A DNA stretch of 64,000 nucleotides from Bemisia tabaci. Its lineage: Eukaryota; Arthropoda; Insecta; Hemiptera; Aleyrodidae. Below are positions 1-10,975 of the stretch, piece by piece. The notes beneath the pieces are model-generated. The model was not told where the DNA came from. It did no database searches and worked only from the letters and a program-made list of their open reading frames with translations. The position numbers and the translations under genes were made by a program. Every line of letters starts with the position of its first letter. The stretch's first letter is position 1. Where the stretch lies: NCBI RefSeq assembly GCF_918797505.1, contig NC_092800.1, positions 35,330,263 through 35,394,262 of the forward strand, read 5' to 3'.

Positions 1-157
1 CCTCGTAATTTTCAAATTTTTTAGATCAAATCACGAAGAAAATCCTCTGTAAAATTGGAAGAAAAACATCAACAAATTTCCTGAAAATTCATTATTCGTC
101 GAAGAAGATTTGGCAACGCCTAAGGGCTCATACGGCGTTTTTCCTCAGCACGGCAGT
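1..157. mobile_element. Family A MITE, right part (truncated by the window edge)
   Basis: Carries GAAGATTTGGCAACGCCTAA, CATACGGCGTTTTTCC and the terminal CAGCACGGCAGT of family A. Its left arm lies outside the window. Confidence 0.7.
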
Positions 158-159
158 GA

Positions 160-250
160 AACTGTCGGGGAATTTTACCAAAACGTGTCAGGGAAATCAG
201 GGAAATGTCAGGGAATTTCATTTTATAAATTCTGTGGTAGCCCTGCGGCC
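160..250 (+). repeat. Family P repeat (GTCAGGGAA words)
   Basis: GGGGAATTTTACCAAAACGT, GTCAGGGAAATCAGGG and AATGTCAGGGAATTTC. The same block occurs in both orientations of context across the window. Confidence 0.7.
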
Positions 251-266
251 ATATGTTTGGTGGAAG

Positions 267-268
<2 letters not shown>

Positions 269-310
<42 letters not shown>
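269..310 (+). repeat. T42 homopolymer
   Basis: Uninterrupted T run after a family P repeat; could be the A-tail of a minus-strand retrotransposed piece, which I cannot identify. Length may be unreliable. Confidence 0.85.
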
Positions 311-314
<4 letters not shown>

Positions 315-668
315 TTTTATTGATGATTTCACCTACTACTAGTACTAAGAAATGAAGATTTCACCTACTACAAGTACGAAGAAATTGAAATTAATAGTAG
401 AAAAGACCCGAGTAAGATTTTAGAGGGAAATGAGTCAGGTGTCGTTTTCATGCTTAAAAGCTGAGTTGTATGAAACGTCGCACATAGACGCGCGTTTCAG
501 AACCACTTCAAACCGGGGTCCACACGAGACACCCCCCTCCCCCACCTCCGGTGAGACCAAAATACCTTGATAATACGAAGGTCAATATCCATCGAGTGAC
601 TCTTCTGAGTGACATCGACGTTGGACTCGGTGGTTTACTATGCCCCACTTCACACAAGATGCCCGCCG
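311..668. other. No gene seen
   Basis: Contains a short imperfect duplication, GATTTCACCTACTAC, at 326 and 357. Otherwise nothing recognisable before the family J element. Confidence 0.5.
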
Positions 669-1229
669 CACAATGGATCGAGTCAATAAGAGAGGTTGGA
701 CATAAATGGAGATGTTGCATGTGTGAGGGATTTGCGATTTAACTTTTGATTCTCATGCAAAAGTTCGCGAGAAACACGATGGTGCCACTGGTTTTCTCTG
801 AAATCATCTCCAAAGCTCAAAAAAAGCTCTCAAAGTGAGGCCAAAATAGAGGGGATATCCCACCCTACCCTGAGAGTCCACCTCTACATCAAGACAAACC
901 CTCTATGCAAAGATAGGGAGCAAATACATTAGCAGTGATGCCGTGTTTTCAGTTTTGGAGTCTCCAAATAAAGTGGCAGCCCTGTTAATGTATTTGCTCC
1001 CTATCTTTGCATGGAGAGTTTGTTCTGATTTAGAGGTAGACTCTCAGGGTAGGGTGGGATATCCCCTCCATTTTGGCCTCAACTTGAGAGCTTTTTTTGA
1101 GCTTGGGAGTTGATATCAGAGGAAACCAGTGGGACCATCGTGTTTCTCGCGAACTTTTACATGAGAATCAACAGTCAAATCGCAAATTCCTCACACATGC
1201 AACATCTCCATTGACCCGATCCACTGTGC
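669..1229. mobile_element. Family J foldback element with long inverted arms
   Basis: Starts CACAATGGATCGAGTCAATA and ends TTGACCCGATCCACTGTG. The arms continue about 250 bases each (for example GATATCCCACCCTACCCTGA against TCAGGGTAGGGTGGGATATC), with the centre near 960. The right arm lacks about 26 bases present on the left. Flanks CGCCG and CGTCG fit an imperfect 5-bp duplication. Confidence 0.83.
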
Positions 1230-1543
1230 GTCGCGTGGATCTGACATAATGTGCAATAAACATTCCTGTTTTAGATGCCGTCTTGATAAGGTGCGCGCGC
1301 GGACGTTTTGGTGGGGCCGGATTGTGAAATCCAAGGCCGCTCAGCTGACCGGTCCCTCCAGCCAGCCCTCTGGCAGGGAATCCTCCAGAAGGTGCAACTA
1401 GCCCCTCGTATGTGAGTAAGTAGTCGAGTACAGTTCAATGCTCTGTATTTCGCAAGCCAAACGCAACAGCTTGAGACTCGTAAATGAAATAAACGCAATT
1501 TAGCAATAGGTATCTTTTTATCATGAGCAGATAGTGTGATCAT
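1230..1543. other. No gene seen
   Basis: Unremarkable sequence between family J and family K elements, moderately GC-rich at 1290-1400. No motif recognised. Confidence 0.5.
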
Positions 1544-1917
1544 GCACTGAAAAAAAATTCTCTGCGCTTTTACCGAGGTCCGTTGATACCTTTACCATCT
1601 TACTTTTTTTTTACCAATTATTGGTAATTTTACCAAGACAGGCCGGTAAGCTTACCTAAAAACCGGTATTTTTACTGTTTTTTTCAAGTAAGAATACCAC
1701 TTTTATTGGTAATCAATTCCCGGTAACTTTGCCATTTTATCTCGGTAATTCTACCACAGTCGATAAAAAATATTGGCGTTTTTACCAATGTCCAGTAAAA
1801 TTACCAATTCCATGTATGGTAATTTTACGAGGAAAAAACTGGGATCAAAAAGAACCCTGAATTCTTAGTAATTTTACCCTTTTCTTAGAAAATACACCGA
1901 GATTTTTTTTTTTCAGT
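1544..1917. mobile_element. Family K MITE, CACTGAAAAAAAA ends
   Basis: Begins CACTGAAAAAAAATTC and ends TTTTTTTTTCAGTG. The interior has many TTACC/GGTAA words (TACCAATTATTGGTAATTTT) able to pair with one another. A second copy is inside element L. Confidence 0.7.
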
Positions 1918-2202
1918 GTAAAATAACAGGGTGTGCGCCTCCTGACCGCTTTGCAGTCCAACCCCCGAAGTGCTTCGCGCCCCAGACGTTCTGTATTAGG
2001 TACGCGTTGCTGTTACGATTTATAATCATACAGTAAGATAAACTGAGTCTTTTAATATTTTTTTTAATAAAAGGAATTCTATTTTTAAAAAGAACTATAC
2101 TTTGCATGTGATCATCCACGGGAGAACAATTTCTTAATGAGCGGTTGTCGTTGGAACCGAGGAAGATGGATTGGATTAAGTACAATTTGCACTAAGGAAC
2201 CC

Positions 2203-3137
2203 TGGTAAAAATTGGCAGTAGAATCTGTGTTCCAAAATACCATAAACCTACAGCCGGCTGTAAGATTTCCAATAGCTTCTATAGCCGGCTACACAATTTC
2301 TTATAGCCTTTTATAGCCGATGGCGATTAAGCAACAGCCAGGCGATAAAGTGTATGCTAAGCGTTACTAATTACGGATGCTAGGACTTAGTGAGTTTTTG
2401 GAATACTACTCTCTTTTTGGGCAGTAGTATCTTGATTTATTTTGCGAGGAAAGCTCCGTACTTTTGATGGATGCCTGTCATGACTAATATATTAGAGCGC
2501 CTTCAGTTTCGTATGATACTGTGCAATACCTCTAGTGTGAAATAGTTGCTTCAAGCGCCGTGGCAGGCGGGCAGCCAGCGCGAAACACGCATTGGCGCCC
2601 ACAAACCTAACAGGGATACTTCACGCGTTGCGCAATGCGTGAAGTATCCCTGTTAGGTTTGTAGGCGCCAGTGCGTCGCCGCTCCTTTTTGTGTTAGGCT
2701 CGAATATTTAATCTGGCGGAGTCAGCGTTATTCAACTCATGATTTTGAAATGTTTGCACATCCTGTATGGATCATTCTCATTTTAATTGATGAAAAAAAT
2801 ATGTATCTAAGGAAAATATAATGTGTGTTTTGTAAATATTAAGGTGGTTTCGTATCAAACCTAATGATTTCCAAAGCACACGAATTTCTACACAATTTCT
2901 TATAGCATTTTATAATCGATGGCGAGAAAGCAACAGCCAGGCGATAAAGTGTACCTAAAGCCCGGTGATAGGAAGTATAGCCCGGCTGCATAATTTTTTA
3001 TCGCTTCGTATAGCCCGGCCGTATGATTTTCTCCGCATTCTACAGCCAGCCATATGATTTTCTGTAGCCTACTTTAGCCGGCTATAAGAATTCCTATGGT
3101 ATTTTGAAACGCAGCTCTTATCGCCAATTTTTACCAG
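2203..3137 (+). mobile_element. Family H element, 935 bp, 6-bp target duplication GGAACC
   Basis: Starts CTGGTAAAAATTGGCAGTAG and ends CTTATCGCCAATTTTTACCAG. GGAACC occurs at 2197-2202 and 3138-3143, supported by the interrupted family G copy. The subterminal parts are full of AGCCGGCTGTA and TATAGCC words. The centre holds a strong palindrome (about 2597-2670). No coding capacity seen. Confidence 0.85.
2597..2670. repeat. Perfect-type palindrome at the core of family H
   Basis: CCTAACAGGGATACTTCACG and its complement CGTGAAGTATCCCTGTTAGG flank a short CGTTGCGCAATG centre, extended outward by GGCGCC-containing arms. Confidence 0.88.
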
Positions 3138-3452
3138 GGAACCACTATTTCTGGCTCTTCCATAAGAGCACCTTTCTGCATAGGGAAACCAATGGCATGT
3201 ATGTTGTTTCTAAAATTAGCCAGAAACAGTGGTTCCTAATTGCAAAATGTGGTCCAATTATACCCTGGCAATTCTCTACCCGAACACGGTCAGAATTTTA
3301 AGTAGTTTTGTTGCATGCCGACATTACGTTTTTGAACTGCAAACTAGCACAAATTTGGTTTCGTTTGAAATTGTTGGTCGTTTTCTGTTAAAAATATTTA
3401 AACAACACTCCCTCTGTGATCCGGCATCGAGAAATGAATGTTGAGCTTATTT

Positions 3453-3705
3453 AGACCGCGTTTAACAGAAAAGTAGCAAGCCACAGCAGATATTGCCAAA
3501 TTTAACCGGGCAATTAAATTTTTAACGTGAGAACGTTTGTGCGGATTCCTTTGAAAATTTTAAGGAATTTGCTTCATACCATGGAGAAAATTCACTGAAA
3601 TTTGCACAAAAATCCGCACAACCGTCTCCATGTATAAAATTAAATTGCCGAACTAAATTTTGTAATAGCTGATGTGGCTTGGCTCCTTTCTGTTAAACGC
3701 GGTCC
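3453..3705. mobile_element. Family B MITE (about 253 bp)
   Basis: Ends of the type GGACCGCGTTTAACAGAAAG, then AGCCACAGCAGATATTGCCA, mirrored by AGCTGATGTGGCTTGGCTCC and TGTTAAACGCGGTCC. The middle contains CGTTTGTGCGGATTCC and its complement. Confidence 0.85.
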
Positions 3706-4282
3706 ATTTAATGGACAAAGGCGTTATTTTTGCAGAAGATAGATTTGTTGATGGATAAGACTTGGTTTTTTAACCCTGGTCTCTCCATTCACAGAGGGGC
3801 GTCAGCTTGTTACGATTCACCTGATGATGAACTGAGAGCGTTGTTTTATCTCCGATCTCAGACAAATCACAGAGGAGCGTACATTAATTTTTATTTTCTT
3901 TCTTTTTCTCTTGTGTTTTTATCAAGTGCGAAAATTGGAAAGAAAATTAATTAATTGGAAAATTGGAGAGGTGAATCCTAATTAAAAATTAACTAGGGGC
4001 GTAGCTATCACCGAGGGCAATCTGTTAAAAATGAACTGGCCGGTGGACATGTGGCCGTAACAGTCACCCATCGTATTTCAATTACCATTGTGAATCGGAA
4101 TAAGTTGTTTATGACGATGTAAGAAAGGAAAAAATCTATAGAGTGCTAATCTATTAAATTTTAGATAGATGTATCTGATCTAAGGTAGGCAATACGTGGG
4201 GAATTTTTTAAGTGCATGTTCCAATACCTACCTGTGATTCCCTGATACAAGTTTAAACTATATTGATAATTTTTGCGTTTAA
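3706..4282. other. Intronic sequence or flank, nothing recognised
   Basis: Would lie in an intron of the CRAL-TRIO gene. Contains a short repeat (ACAGAGGGGCGTCAG / ACAGAGGAGCGTACA). No third exon was identified. Confidence 0.5.
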
Positions 4283-4425
4283 GATTTGGACTACATTTTG
4301 CAATTTGGAACCATAAATTGTAGCCCAGTTTAAAAACAACGTATGTGCTATTAGTTTCCCTATGCACATTTATTTTTTCAGAGGAGCCAGAATTTATAGT
4401 TCCAAATTGCAAAGTGTAGTCCAAT
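4283..4425. mobile_element. Family G MITE
   Basis: GGACTACATTTTGCAATTTG on the left pairs with CCAAATTGCAAAGTGTAGTC on the right, with CCTATGCACATTTATTTTTT in the middle. Confidence 0.82.
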
Positions 4426-4537
4426 TATTGTGTGATTTGATATGACTCGACATAAAAATCCCCTTAATTTTGTATGTGTTGCGATTTTTTGTGAGGTGAA
4501 AACAAATTGATGTCAGGAGTGATAGTGCTATACTCAC

Positions 4538-5420
4538 ATGACGTGTTGAATGTGTTTGAGTCCGGGTAGATCGAAATTTCTTCCTCTGAAAAATTCTGGG
4601 GTTGTGATCCTCATGTTGAAATACTTTGGTATCGTTTTCTTGACCAAATCGAGGTCATTGTAGCAACAGTGAAGGAAAATATCTAGTTGTTCATCTGGAA
4701 CATCATGAAGCAAAAATTTCAGTGGAAATCAATTTTTTTTTCAAGCATGAAAAATGAAGGGTAATTCAATCATAAATTATAAGAAAGCAAGAGCCCAAGT
4801 TTCAACGGTATTTTCTTTGTAGGTATCCATCAGTCAATCACTGATTGACGGCTCAGGTGTAAAAGCACGTAACTCAATTGCATCATTACACTCTCCATTC
4901 GTTACCAGAAGCTGAAGATCTATCCTAACTCACAGTGTTCTGCCGTCCCCCTAAAATTTTAGGAGCCACTTTGGCCGGAGAGCCCAATTTTCAGGAGTCA
5001 TCTACTATTTTTAAGGAGCAAAATTAAATTTTCCCATACGGGCCATGGCGATGCTGCGAACGGTGAGTATAGACAGCAATTCATCGCTACCGCTGCTTCC
5101 CGATTGCGAGTTCAATCAGTCAAATTTTTTAGGCACCACGATAGCCCAGCCCCCCCCCCTCCCCAATTTTTAGGCGCATTTGGCGCATGGCGCCCGGGGA
5201 AGGCAAAACACTGGTGCTTCATTAGATGCCATTGCTTATTATATTGTTAGTGCGGGATCTCTAAAATCTCTAATCTCTGTAACCGTTGTAGTGTCATCAA
5301 TACATTTATTCACGGAGTAAGTACCTGTGAGGCGGAAAGGAAGACGTAGGTGGTTGCTCATCCAAATCTCGAGATCTTTTCGGTCCTCTTCCGACAGAGA
5401 CCTCTCCCGGACTTCCATGG
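4538..5420 (-). CDS. CRAL-TRIO domain protein (alpha-tocopherol transfer protein-like), first two coding exons only
   Basis: CRAL-TRIO proteins bind and move small lipids such as tocopherol, retinal or phosphoinositides in the cytosol. The ATG at 5418-5416 lies two bases inside an exon that follows a pyrimidine-rich acceptor ending TTTTCAG. That exon (5420-5325) encodes 31 residues beginning MEVRERSLSEEDRKDLEIWM and ends LRLPFRLT at a GTACTT donor. The next exon (4694-4538) joins in phase (1+2) and gives DEQLDIFLHCCYNDLDLVKK, then TIPKYFNMRITTPEFF and GLKHIQHV, ending at a GTGAGT donor. The acidic helical start, the DEQL.FLHCCYND block and the TI..YF..R...PEFF block are what I recognise as the CRAL-TRIO N-terminal helical domain. 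The lipid-binding domain is not seen, so its exons should lie left of the window. An upstream in-frame ATG at 5475 is judged intronic. The subfamily is uncertain. Confidence 0.8.
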
Positions 5421-5822
5421 CTGAAAACAGAAACAGGAAACGCAAGTATGAATACGATATCAACGCGGGTTCCACACTTCTGTCAAAAAAGTCTAAGCGG
5501 GAGTATGAGAAGAAAACGTGACTGATTTACTTATCGAGTGCGCGAAATGCAAATTTAAAATTTAAAGTAACTTACCGAGAAACCAGAATCGGAATTTAAT
5601 TACCTGGACTGACCGGGCAGTCCTATCAAATGATGTATCGCGCCCACAGATTGTGACGTCATTTTGGAAAACTGACCTTTATTGCGTTTGAAACATGAGT
5701 CGAGCAAATGATGCACTGAGGTGGCGAATTATGTTGTATGCATCAATTGCATCAAGGAAGCTGAAATTTGTATGCTGCCCTTTCTTAGTTGACGCGTGAT
5801 CCATCAATTCAAAGAGTACTGT

Positions 5823-6073
5823 TCTGCTGTACTAAGGAAAACCGCCGTATGAGCTTTCAGACGCTGCCAAGTTTCCTTTCGATGAAAACCAAAATTACTG
5901 GGAAAGTGAATATTCTTTCCAAAATTTCAGATACTTTTGTACGCAATTTAATCTAAAATATCTGAAAATGTCGAGGGAAAATGTGCGTAAAATGTCATCA
6001 AAAATACATATTTTATCGAAGGAAATTTGGCAACTCTCGAATGTTCATACGATTTTTTTCCTTAGCAAGGCAG
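5823..6073. mobile_element. Family A MITE (about 250 bp)
   Basis: Inverted ends of the type ACTGCCGTGCTAAGGAAAAA followed by CGCCGTATGAGC and GTTGCCAAATTTCC, mirrored at the right by GGAAATTTGGCAAC and CCTTAGCAAGGCAGT. This copy is diverged (TCTGCTGTACTAAGG). Confidence 0.75.
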
Positions 6074-7161
6074 TGTTTGCGAGTGATCCACATCAGTGCA
6101 TGGTCTTGCCAGAATTGTTCCCATTGAAGAGAATTTTATATTTGGTGTCGTTATCAGGCCAGCAGGCCCTGATTGGCCAAACAGGACAGGGAGTACCCAG
6201 TTGAAAGGCCAGCTCCGGTCCGGTGGGAGAAAGATAGATAAAATAGAAGAAAAGGAGAAAAAACAAATAAAAGGGTGAGGTGTAAAAATTAAAGCTCTGG
6301 ACTACTTTAGCAATTGCGGGGTGAGCCGATCTTTTTTCAAAAGGGGCTGATCCGACTTCCGATTTCGCCTTCAACTGCCGGGGTGGCAATATGAGTGGCT
6401 TGAGAGCACGTATAGTTGCTTGCAGTAGCTTTACTTATTTCCCTCTGTTCTGGCAAAGAAACACACGCCTAATTTATAGAAATATGCTGTTTAGTGAAAA
6501 CGACGGCCGATCTGTAGAGTAATTTTGGACTCAGATCGAGACTAATTGGTCATATCGTCACCATAGCCGAGTTAAAAAAGGAAAATTGTTCAAATTAAGG
6601 AAAAAATAGACTAACCGGCGTACGATTTCGTATTCCTCGCGGCAATATTAGCGTATGCAATTCATCAAAGCTCACTTTGTTACATCTGTTCAATTTGTCA
6701 ATTAATAAAGTCAGGTCCATTAGAACAGACAGGTATTTTTTTTCTATTTTTTTCTCTCATCCAGTATAAATCACCTACTTATTAACGTTCCGTCTCTCGA
6801 CGTTTGATGAGCTCCGAAGCGTTGACGCGCGTTTCATAATGCAGACTTTTGGGAGTGGCTCAGTTCAATAGCAATGATGCATGAGTGCGGCTTTTGTGCC
6901 TGTCAAATTTTTTGCTCAGAATCGTAACTGGATCTATAAAAAACCAGGAAAAGGGCAAACAGATCAAAGAAAAGGGCGTTCAAGCCGTCCTCCCGCGCTT
7001 ATAAACGCAGAATGGTTACGTGAATTTGTTCAACCTTAACGGTGTTACGTTCCTCATATGAGTTCAAAGTCAAGGTGAATGCACTTCACATAACTTGAAA
7101 AAGTAGTGTCACCTAAGGAGGTGACGATCTAGAATCTGCATGTTTTCTTGGTAACTGGAAT
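6074..7161. other. No gene seen (within the proposed CRAL-TRIO first intron)
   Basis: Mixed sequence with no repeat family recognised. GGCCAGCAGGCCCTGATTGG near 6157 is mildly GC-rich. Confidence 0.5.
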
Positions 7162-7415
7162 ACTGCCGTACTAAGGAAAAACGCCGTATGAGCCTTCAGG
7201 CGTTGCCAAATTTCCCCTGGCAAATAGTTAATTTGCAGGTAAATTGTTGAATATTTATCTATCAATTACTCAGATAATTTTGTTTGTTATTTGATCTAAA
7301 ACTTCTGAAAATTTCAAGGAAAAATATTTATAATTTTCCTCCAAAATAAACATTTTATCGAAGGAAATTTGGCAACTCTTGAATGTTCATACGGCGTTCT
7401 TCCTTAGCACGGCAG
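7162..7415. mobile_element. Family A MITE
   Basis: Starts ACTGCCGTACTAAGGAAAAA and ends TTCCTTAGCACGGCAG. The arms continue about 60 bases, then an AT-rich middle with AAATTTTCAAGGAAAAATAT-type sequence shared by all copies. Confidence 0.85.
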
Positions 7416-7429
7416 AATATGTTGCGGCC

Positions 7430-7655
7430 GTATTTTGCAGAGGGGTACCAAGCTATTGCCAAATTTAACTGGACAATTTAATTTTTTACATAACGTTTGT
7501 GCGGATTTCAAAGGAATTTGTTTCATACTACGTAGAAAATTCACTGAAATTTGCAGAAAAACCCGCCCATACAACCGTTTTCATGTGAAAAATTAAAATG
7601 CCCAATACAATTTAGCAATAGCTGATGTAGCTTGGTTCTTTTCTGCTTAACGCAG
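7430..7655. mobile_element. Family B MITE, left end decayed
   Basis: Contains CCAAGCTATTGCCAAATTTA, CGTTTGTGCGGATTTC and AGCTGATGTAGCTTGGTTC. It follows a family A copy by about 15 bases, and the left terminal GGACCGCG is not clear. Confidence 0.65.
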
Positions 7656-7978
7656 ATTGTATATGTAACTGAACAGTCGACATGCTACCGTTCTTTTTTC
7701 AATGTGTGCTCCTGACTCACTTTTTCCCGAAAATGTGGCTTGGTTTCTCTCTACTTAGTTCAGGCCACGATCTCAGCCTACATTACGTTTGTTCTCTGTC
7801 TTTCATATATTTTCAGCCCATTTTCTCTCTGGAATCTTCAAACCCCTCCCCACCTCTCCCCCGCAACTCTTCGTAAAGGTAAAGCCGTGTTCGAAAGCAA
7901 ACTTTAGGATTCCTCATGGAGATGGAGAATAAATGATAACTTTGCAAGAATTTCTTCTAAAAAGTGCAAACTAATATT

Positions 7979-8233
7979 CTACCGTGCTAAGGAAAAGCGT
8001 CGTATGTACATTCGAGAGTTGCCAAACTTCCCAGTATGAAACATGCATTTTTGAAGAAAGTCATGCATATTTGTCTTGCAATTATCAGATATATTAGCTT
8101 AAATTGCGAACAAAATTGCCTGAAAAATTGGAGGAAAAATATTCAGAATTTTTCCAGGTAAATTCGGTTCTTATTGAAGGAAATATGGCAACGGCTGAAT
8201 GCTCATACGGCGTTCTTCCTTAGCGCGGCAGTA
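7979..8233. mobile_element. Family A MITE
   Basis: Starts CTACCGTGCTAAGGAAAAGC and ends TTCCTTAGCGCGGCAGT. Same size and middle as the other copies. Confidence 0.82.
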
Positions 8234-9834
8234 TTAAACGCACGATGTATGAAAAGATAACTCGTTTTTCTGACTAAATAATGTGTACGCCTAACTGCTT
8301 CTTGTTGTAGATAGATGATTAATGAAATTTGCATTTCATGAGCGCCATAATGAGTTAAAATCAAATCAGTTTTAAAATTCAAAGCGGGGCAGAATCAAGG
8401 GCCTCACTCAAGATACTTCCTGGAAGCCTCGCTGTGCCGGCGTCTTTGACTGTATCTAGTAAAATTTTCCAAACACGTTTACGAACATTTGTGCGTGCTC
8501 ATTTTTTTACGACTCGAAAGTGTGACGCACATTACTAAGTGCGCGAACGCATGCTGCATCACGCCGATGCAACCTTAGTGGCTGAAAGTGCAGCGAGTCT
8601 GATTAGGGTCCGTTGACGTAGTTTAATTTAAATGGAGCAAAATAAGAAGAATATTTTTTCAAGATTTTCCTTGTCGACAGGATCACAACCACAGTTACAA
8701 AATTGTAAACGTAAACTAGAATTATGTGAAAAAACCTATGGAAATCGACCCGACTAGCTGTAGATTTGGCATCGTTTTGCGACCTTCATATCTTCAGACT
8801 TATGAGTTGACCTCCGGGTCAATCGAAATCGCCAAAAAGAGGATTAGATTTATTTTGCACTGTAGCGCCATTGATATGAGCACCTATTAAATTAATTGGT
8901 TATTCTAATCACCAGTGTTGTCGATTTAAAAAAAGAATTTTCGTTATTTTCACCACTTTTTGCGTAAATTAGGCGATAAAACCTTGCTGACTGCAACATT
9001 GTTTGTAATTGAAGCGATAGTGAATGAAAAAAATAAATAAATAGAACACGGGCAAGTTTGATAACCCGTCTTATCTGCACATAAAAGCGTATTACTATTT
9101 ACGGTCAGAAAAAATGAGATTGAAATAAGAGACAGAAAGAGGAAAAACATATCGTTAATAAACATTTAAGAGGCGTTTTAGTGTTTCGGCATTACTTCTT
9201 GAGAGCAAATGAAAAGCCCATGTATAAAAATGTATTTGTATCACTTTCTAGTGAAATTGAAAATCCAATAAAATAATTGATTAAGCCCGATAAAGGATGT
9301 AGTTTGAAATAAGGGTAAAAAAATTATTTCGAAATGAAACGACGAATATTCTCAATTTCTTTACAGTGTGAAAATAGAATGACATTTTTTAAAACTTTGT
9401 AATTAGATCAGAAATTACCTAATGGCTCCTCGTGTTTAATTTCTTAAAAGAAAACAGAGTAACATTCTGTTTTGAAATTGGAGAGGGGATGCTTTATAAT
9501 CTGATAGAAATTCACAGAGTTTTAAGGTGGTGCGCTGTTCTGTTACTGTTAAAAACGCGAGAGGAAATTAAAAATGGGGAATTCAGCTAGGTTTATTCTA
9601 GCTAAACCTTCCAATAGAAGGTGATGTTAACTAAAATTTGGTGAAAAAAAAAATTTCATGAAAAATTTCGATGAAAACTTTAATTTCTCTCTCTGTATCA
9701 TATCTGAACTTTTTCATGGGTACTTTAATTTTTTCTAGAATCTTTATCCAAATTCAGAAATTTTCATTTAGATACTAGTACGTTGATGCACAGATGAACC
9801 TCCATACAACTAATCTATGAGATGCAGTTTGCTT
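8234..9834. other. No gene seen
   Basis: AT-rich, apparently single copy. Short hairpin near 9590 (CTAGGTTTATTCTAGCTAAACC). No exon-like sequence found. Confidence 0.5.
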
Positions 9835-10100
9835 TTCCAAGGTACACATTCCCGAAAGAAAAGAGCGATTGAAAAGTCTGGATACAACTATTCGCACTCT
9901 CCGGTTGTCCGTATCGTATGCAGAAAAATTGAAGGCGCTCTGCATTTTCTCAGCCTCTCGGCAGCGCCCTCGTAGATGATTTTGTAACATTTCGTAATTT
10001 ATCCATCCGTTTCCGATAAGCAGGTTGTGTGTTTTTCATTTTTTGTCTCTTCACGTGAAAGAATTTGATTACAGCAGCATGTTAGCGTTCAGGAAAGGGG
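9835..10100 (+). repeat. Dispersed repeat, copy 1, with an inverted partner at 10080-10200
   Basis: GGATACAACTATTCGCACTC, AGAAAAATTGAAGGCGCT and TTTCTCAGCCTCTC recur in diverged form at 12.9 kb. The next 120 bases contain the reverse complement of part of it (GCATACAACCATCGAGCG, TTGTATCCAGGCTT). Confidence 0.7.
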
Positions 10101-10329
10101 CATTTTCTGCATACAACCATCGAGCGCACGAAGAGTTGTATCCAGGCTTCTCCATCGCTTTTTCGTTTCGTGAATGTTTACCGCGGAAAAGCAAACTCAG
10201 TCTCTTACATTATTTATTCCATAAATCGAAAACCAGCGTTAATGAGATGATTTTAGACTTTTTCAATCGGTCCACCGTGATTTCGTGAGGTTTCATCCGA
10301 TATAGACCCAATTTTTATTCCTATAAATG

Positions 10330-10975
10330 AGGGGCTTGGAGGACAAGGCGCATAAGTGCAGTTTTTGCTGTTTTTGAGAAATACGTGTTTGAATTTTTGA
10401 AATTACATGGATCCTGATGGCGGAGAGAAAGTTCACAACTGACTTTTTGATGCTTAAAAATTAGAATTTGGGAGCGAATTTTTCACAGAATATGCAGTAA
10501 GACCAGTTTTACATGAGATTTGGATACCTCAATTTTTTCAAAAACTGCACTTATGCGCCTTGTCCTCCAAGCCCCATGTATACCCTACAATGTCCCCTCT
10601 CAGCCAGACATGTTTTAATACCATGTCCTAAAAAGAAAGTTCAAACTGACTTTTTGATGCTTAAAAATTAGAATTTGGGAGCGAATTTTTCATAAAATAT
10701 GCATTAAGACTGGTTTTACATGAGATTCTGGATACCTCAATTTTTTCAAAAACTGCACTTATGCGCCTTGTCCTCCAAGCCCCCCATATATACCCTACAA
10801 TGTCCCCCTCTCAGCCAGACATGTTTTAATACCTGTCCTAAAAAGAAAGTTCAAACTGACTTTTTGATGCTCAAAATCAGAATTGGGAGCGAATTCTCCA
10901 CGAGAATGCACTAAGACTAGTTTTACTTGAAATAATTAACATTTCAATTTTTCAAGACTGTACTAATGCGCCTTG
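10330..10975 (+). repeat. Degenerate tandem repeats around GCGCCTTGTCCTCCAAGCCC
   Basis: ATGCGCCTTGTCCTCCAAGC occurs at about 10554, 10761 and (as CTCTAAG) 10966, with GACTTTTTGATGCTTAAAAA and TTTACATGAGATT in each unit, about 200 bp apart. An inverted copy of the motif (GGACAAGGCGCATAAGTGCA) is at 10341. Confidence 0.83.

Larger units (their letters stand above)
2172..3257. mobile_element. Family G MITE interrupted by family H
   Basis: The left arm (TTGGATTAAGTACAATTTGC, CACTAAGGAACC) ends at 2202. It resumes at 3138 with GGAACCACTATTTCTGGCTC and ends AATTGCAAAATGTGGTCCAA. The intervening 935 bp are family H. GGAACC on both sides is the duplicated target. Confidence 0.8.

Noticed and set aside
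5419..5475. Earlier ATG (5475) for the CRAL-TRIO protein
   Set aside because: It lies upstream of a strong pyrimidine-tract acceptor and would translate intron sequence; the ATG at 5418 matches the expected family start.
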